From CBDFGN01 sp965247065 (GTDB lineage Bacteria; Bacteroidota; Bacteroidia; Cytophagales; Cyclobacteriaceae), in the NCBI GenBank assembly GCA_965247065.1, contig CBDFGN010000005.1, positions 186,001 through 250,000 of the forward strand: DNA of 64,000 nt. Reading direction: 5' to 3'. Of the stretch, positions 63,266-64,000 are shown piece by piece (the stretch's first letter is position 1; each line of letters begins with the position of its first letter). The notes below the pieces were generated by a model that saw only the letters and a program-made list of their open reading frames with translations, ran no database searches and was not told the DNA's origin. Made by a program: the position numbers and the translations under genes.

Positions 63266-64000
63266 TTAATCCAAGCCCATCATAATGAAAGCCCCCCAGT
63301 AATACGGGTGGTGATATTCATTTCTAATTTCCTTCTTGGCTTCGATAAACGATTCCCTCTTCAGTCCCGTCTCCACCCATTTTTCATAGAACCGTACCAT
63401 CAATTTTTGGGTGGCCTCGTCGGGCACTTTGAAAAGACTCATAATAAGAGTTCGAGCTCCGGCCACTAGAAAGGCGCGCTGCAAGCCATACACTCCTTCA
63501 CCGACTTCGAGGTCACCGAGACCAGTTTCGCAGGCGCTCAAAACGACCAGGTCGGTATTGTCAAGGTTAAGGTTAATGGCCTCATATGCCGTTAAAATCC
63601 CGCTTTCCATATTGTAGTTGTAAGTGGTCTTGGACAGCAGATCTCCTGCTCCGGCAAGCAGGAGCCCTGTGCGCAAGAGTGGATTTTGAACCGCCCTAGC
63701 CTCGTTCATTTCTATTTCCTCCTCATTTACTTCTATCTCTTCATCAGGAGTAAAGAATCCATGAGTAGCGATATGAAAGACCATAGGGTTTTGCAGATTC
63801 TTAATCTGCTCTTCACTGGCCTCGTCTTGTAGATAGTCGGTTGTTGCCCAACCTTCGGTGTTCAGGAGGTCAGAAAGCCTCTCAACCTCCTTTTGAGTAC
63901 CAGGCAGTTGAGAAATGACTTTACTGGGTGGTAAAATGTCTGAGGAGGTAGAAACGTAAAACTGCGGGTTTCCAAACATTATGGCCTGGTTTTCTTCATA
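63266..64000 (-). CDS. CHAT-domain caspase-like protein, C-terminal part (5' end outside window)
   Basis: The frame runs in from beyond the right edge: at 63980-64000 it reads YEENQAI before the first internal Met. The visible 245 or so codons are a CHAT peptidase domain. Catalytic His is in MVFHIATHGFF and Cys in LVVLSACETGLGDLEVGEGV; QLPGTQKEVERLSDLL leads in, and the domain ends HHPYYWGAFIMMGLD. No C-terminal membrane helix is present, unlike the 15.2 kb protein. TPR repeats are expected upstream, outside the window. It converges on FecR-like paralogue 3. Confidence 0.92.
   Translation of the reverse strand, partial: YEENQAIMFGNPQFYVSTSSDILPPSKVISQLPGTQKEVERLSDLLNTEGWATTDYLQDEASEEQIKNLQNPMVFHIATHGFFTPDEEIEVNEEEIEMNEARAVQNPLLRTGLLLAGAGDLLSKTTYNYNMESGILTAYEAINLNLDNTDLVVLSACETGLGDLEVGEGVYGLQRAFLVAGARTLIMSLFKVPDEATQKLMVRFYEKWVETGLKRESFIEAKKEIRNEYHHPYYWGAFIMMGLD

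Noticed and set aside
1..64000. CRISPR arrays, phage genes and defence islands
   Set aside because: No regularly spaced repeats, Cas, restriction or phage structural genes were seen. The CHAT genes here lack type III CRISPR neighbours, so a Craspase role is not supported.

Overview
The window reads as chromosome from a free-living or formerly free-living Bacteroidota, most likely of the Cytophagia/Cytophagales type. The support is a TonB-dependent receptor with a carboxypeptidase-like N-terminal domain paired with a DUF4249 gene, a BtuB/BtuG-like B12 uptake pair, HemJ, a PD40/OmpA-like protein, an IS982-family element, and a tmRNA whose tag is GEENYALAA. No plasmid or phage backbone genes were seen. 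Base composition is moderate and even.

Layout. 1-10.6 kb: housekeeping and small genes (Na/Ca antiporter with a frameshift, hemE, a PfkB heptose-type kinase, an aminotransferase, recR, clpS, a sodium:solute symporter, an alkyltransferase-like protein, a cupin, a secreted FG-GAP protein, a truncated Crp gene). 10.8-14.7 kb: tRNA-Ser, dodecin, an unrecognised protein coupled to a transglutaminase-like protein, and pyruvoyl-dependent arginine decarboxylase. 15.2-21.8 kb: an ECF sigma factor, a membrane TPR anti-sigma-like protein and an exported TPR-CHAT protease-like protein in one operon, behind two paralogous exported FecR-like proteins. 22.6-26.2 kb: a decayed stretch with a frameshifted beta-barrel gene, the tmRNA gene and a mosaic of broken sulfatase genes. 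26.8-34.2 kb: serine hydrolase, a split hypothetical protein, a PNPOx pseudogene, DUF481, RluA and an OmpA/PD40 protein. 34.3-38.6 kb: TonB receptor plus DUF4249 gene interrupted by a complete IS982 element. 38.7-45.1 kb: MGMT, aminotransferase IV with a sulfotransferase-like partner, SCO1, HemJ and a propionate-CoA ligase with an internal stop. 45.2-52.6 kb: a six-gene overlapping cluster joining a flavoprotein and a membrane Fe-S protein to four glycosyltransferases. 52.9-60.6 kb: B12 import (BtuD, BtuC, BtuF; divergent riboswitch, BtuB, BtuG-like) and MeaB. 60.7-64 kb: CHASE2 protein with an internal stop, a third FecR-like paralogue and a second CHAT protein running off the end.

Two themes stand out. 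First, the two CHAT loci share the same exported FecR-like/TPR partner family, and add an ECF sigma/anti-sigma pair in one case and a CHASE2 sensor in the other. This is the best candidate here for an undescribed system, inferred to be envelope sensing with a periplasm-facing caspase-like protease. Second, lesions are unusually frequent. There are single-base indels (some in homopolymers), three lone in-frame stops, and true deletion scars that leave only gene tails (sdaA, crp, a methyltransferase-like tail, sulfatases). Sequencing error could explain the first two kinds but not the scars, so some real gene erosion is likely. The B12 import locus, MeaB and the propionate-CoA ligase fit a shared propionate/methylmalonyl-CoA pathway, although no mutase gene lies in the window.
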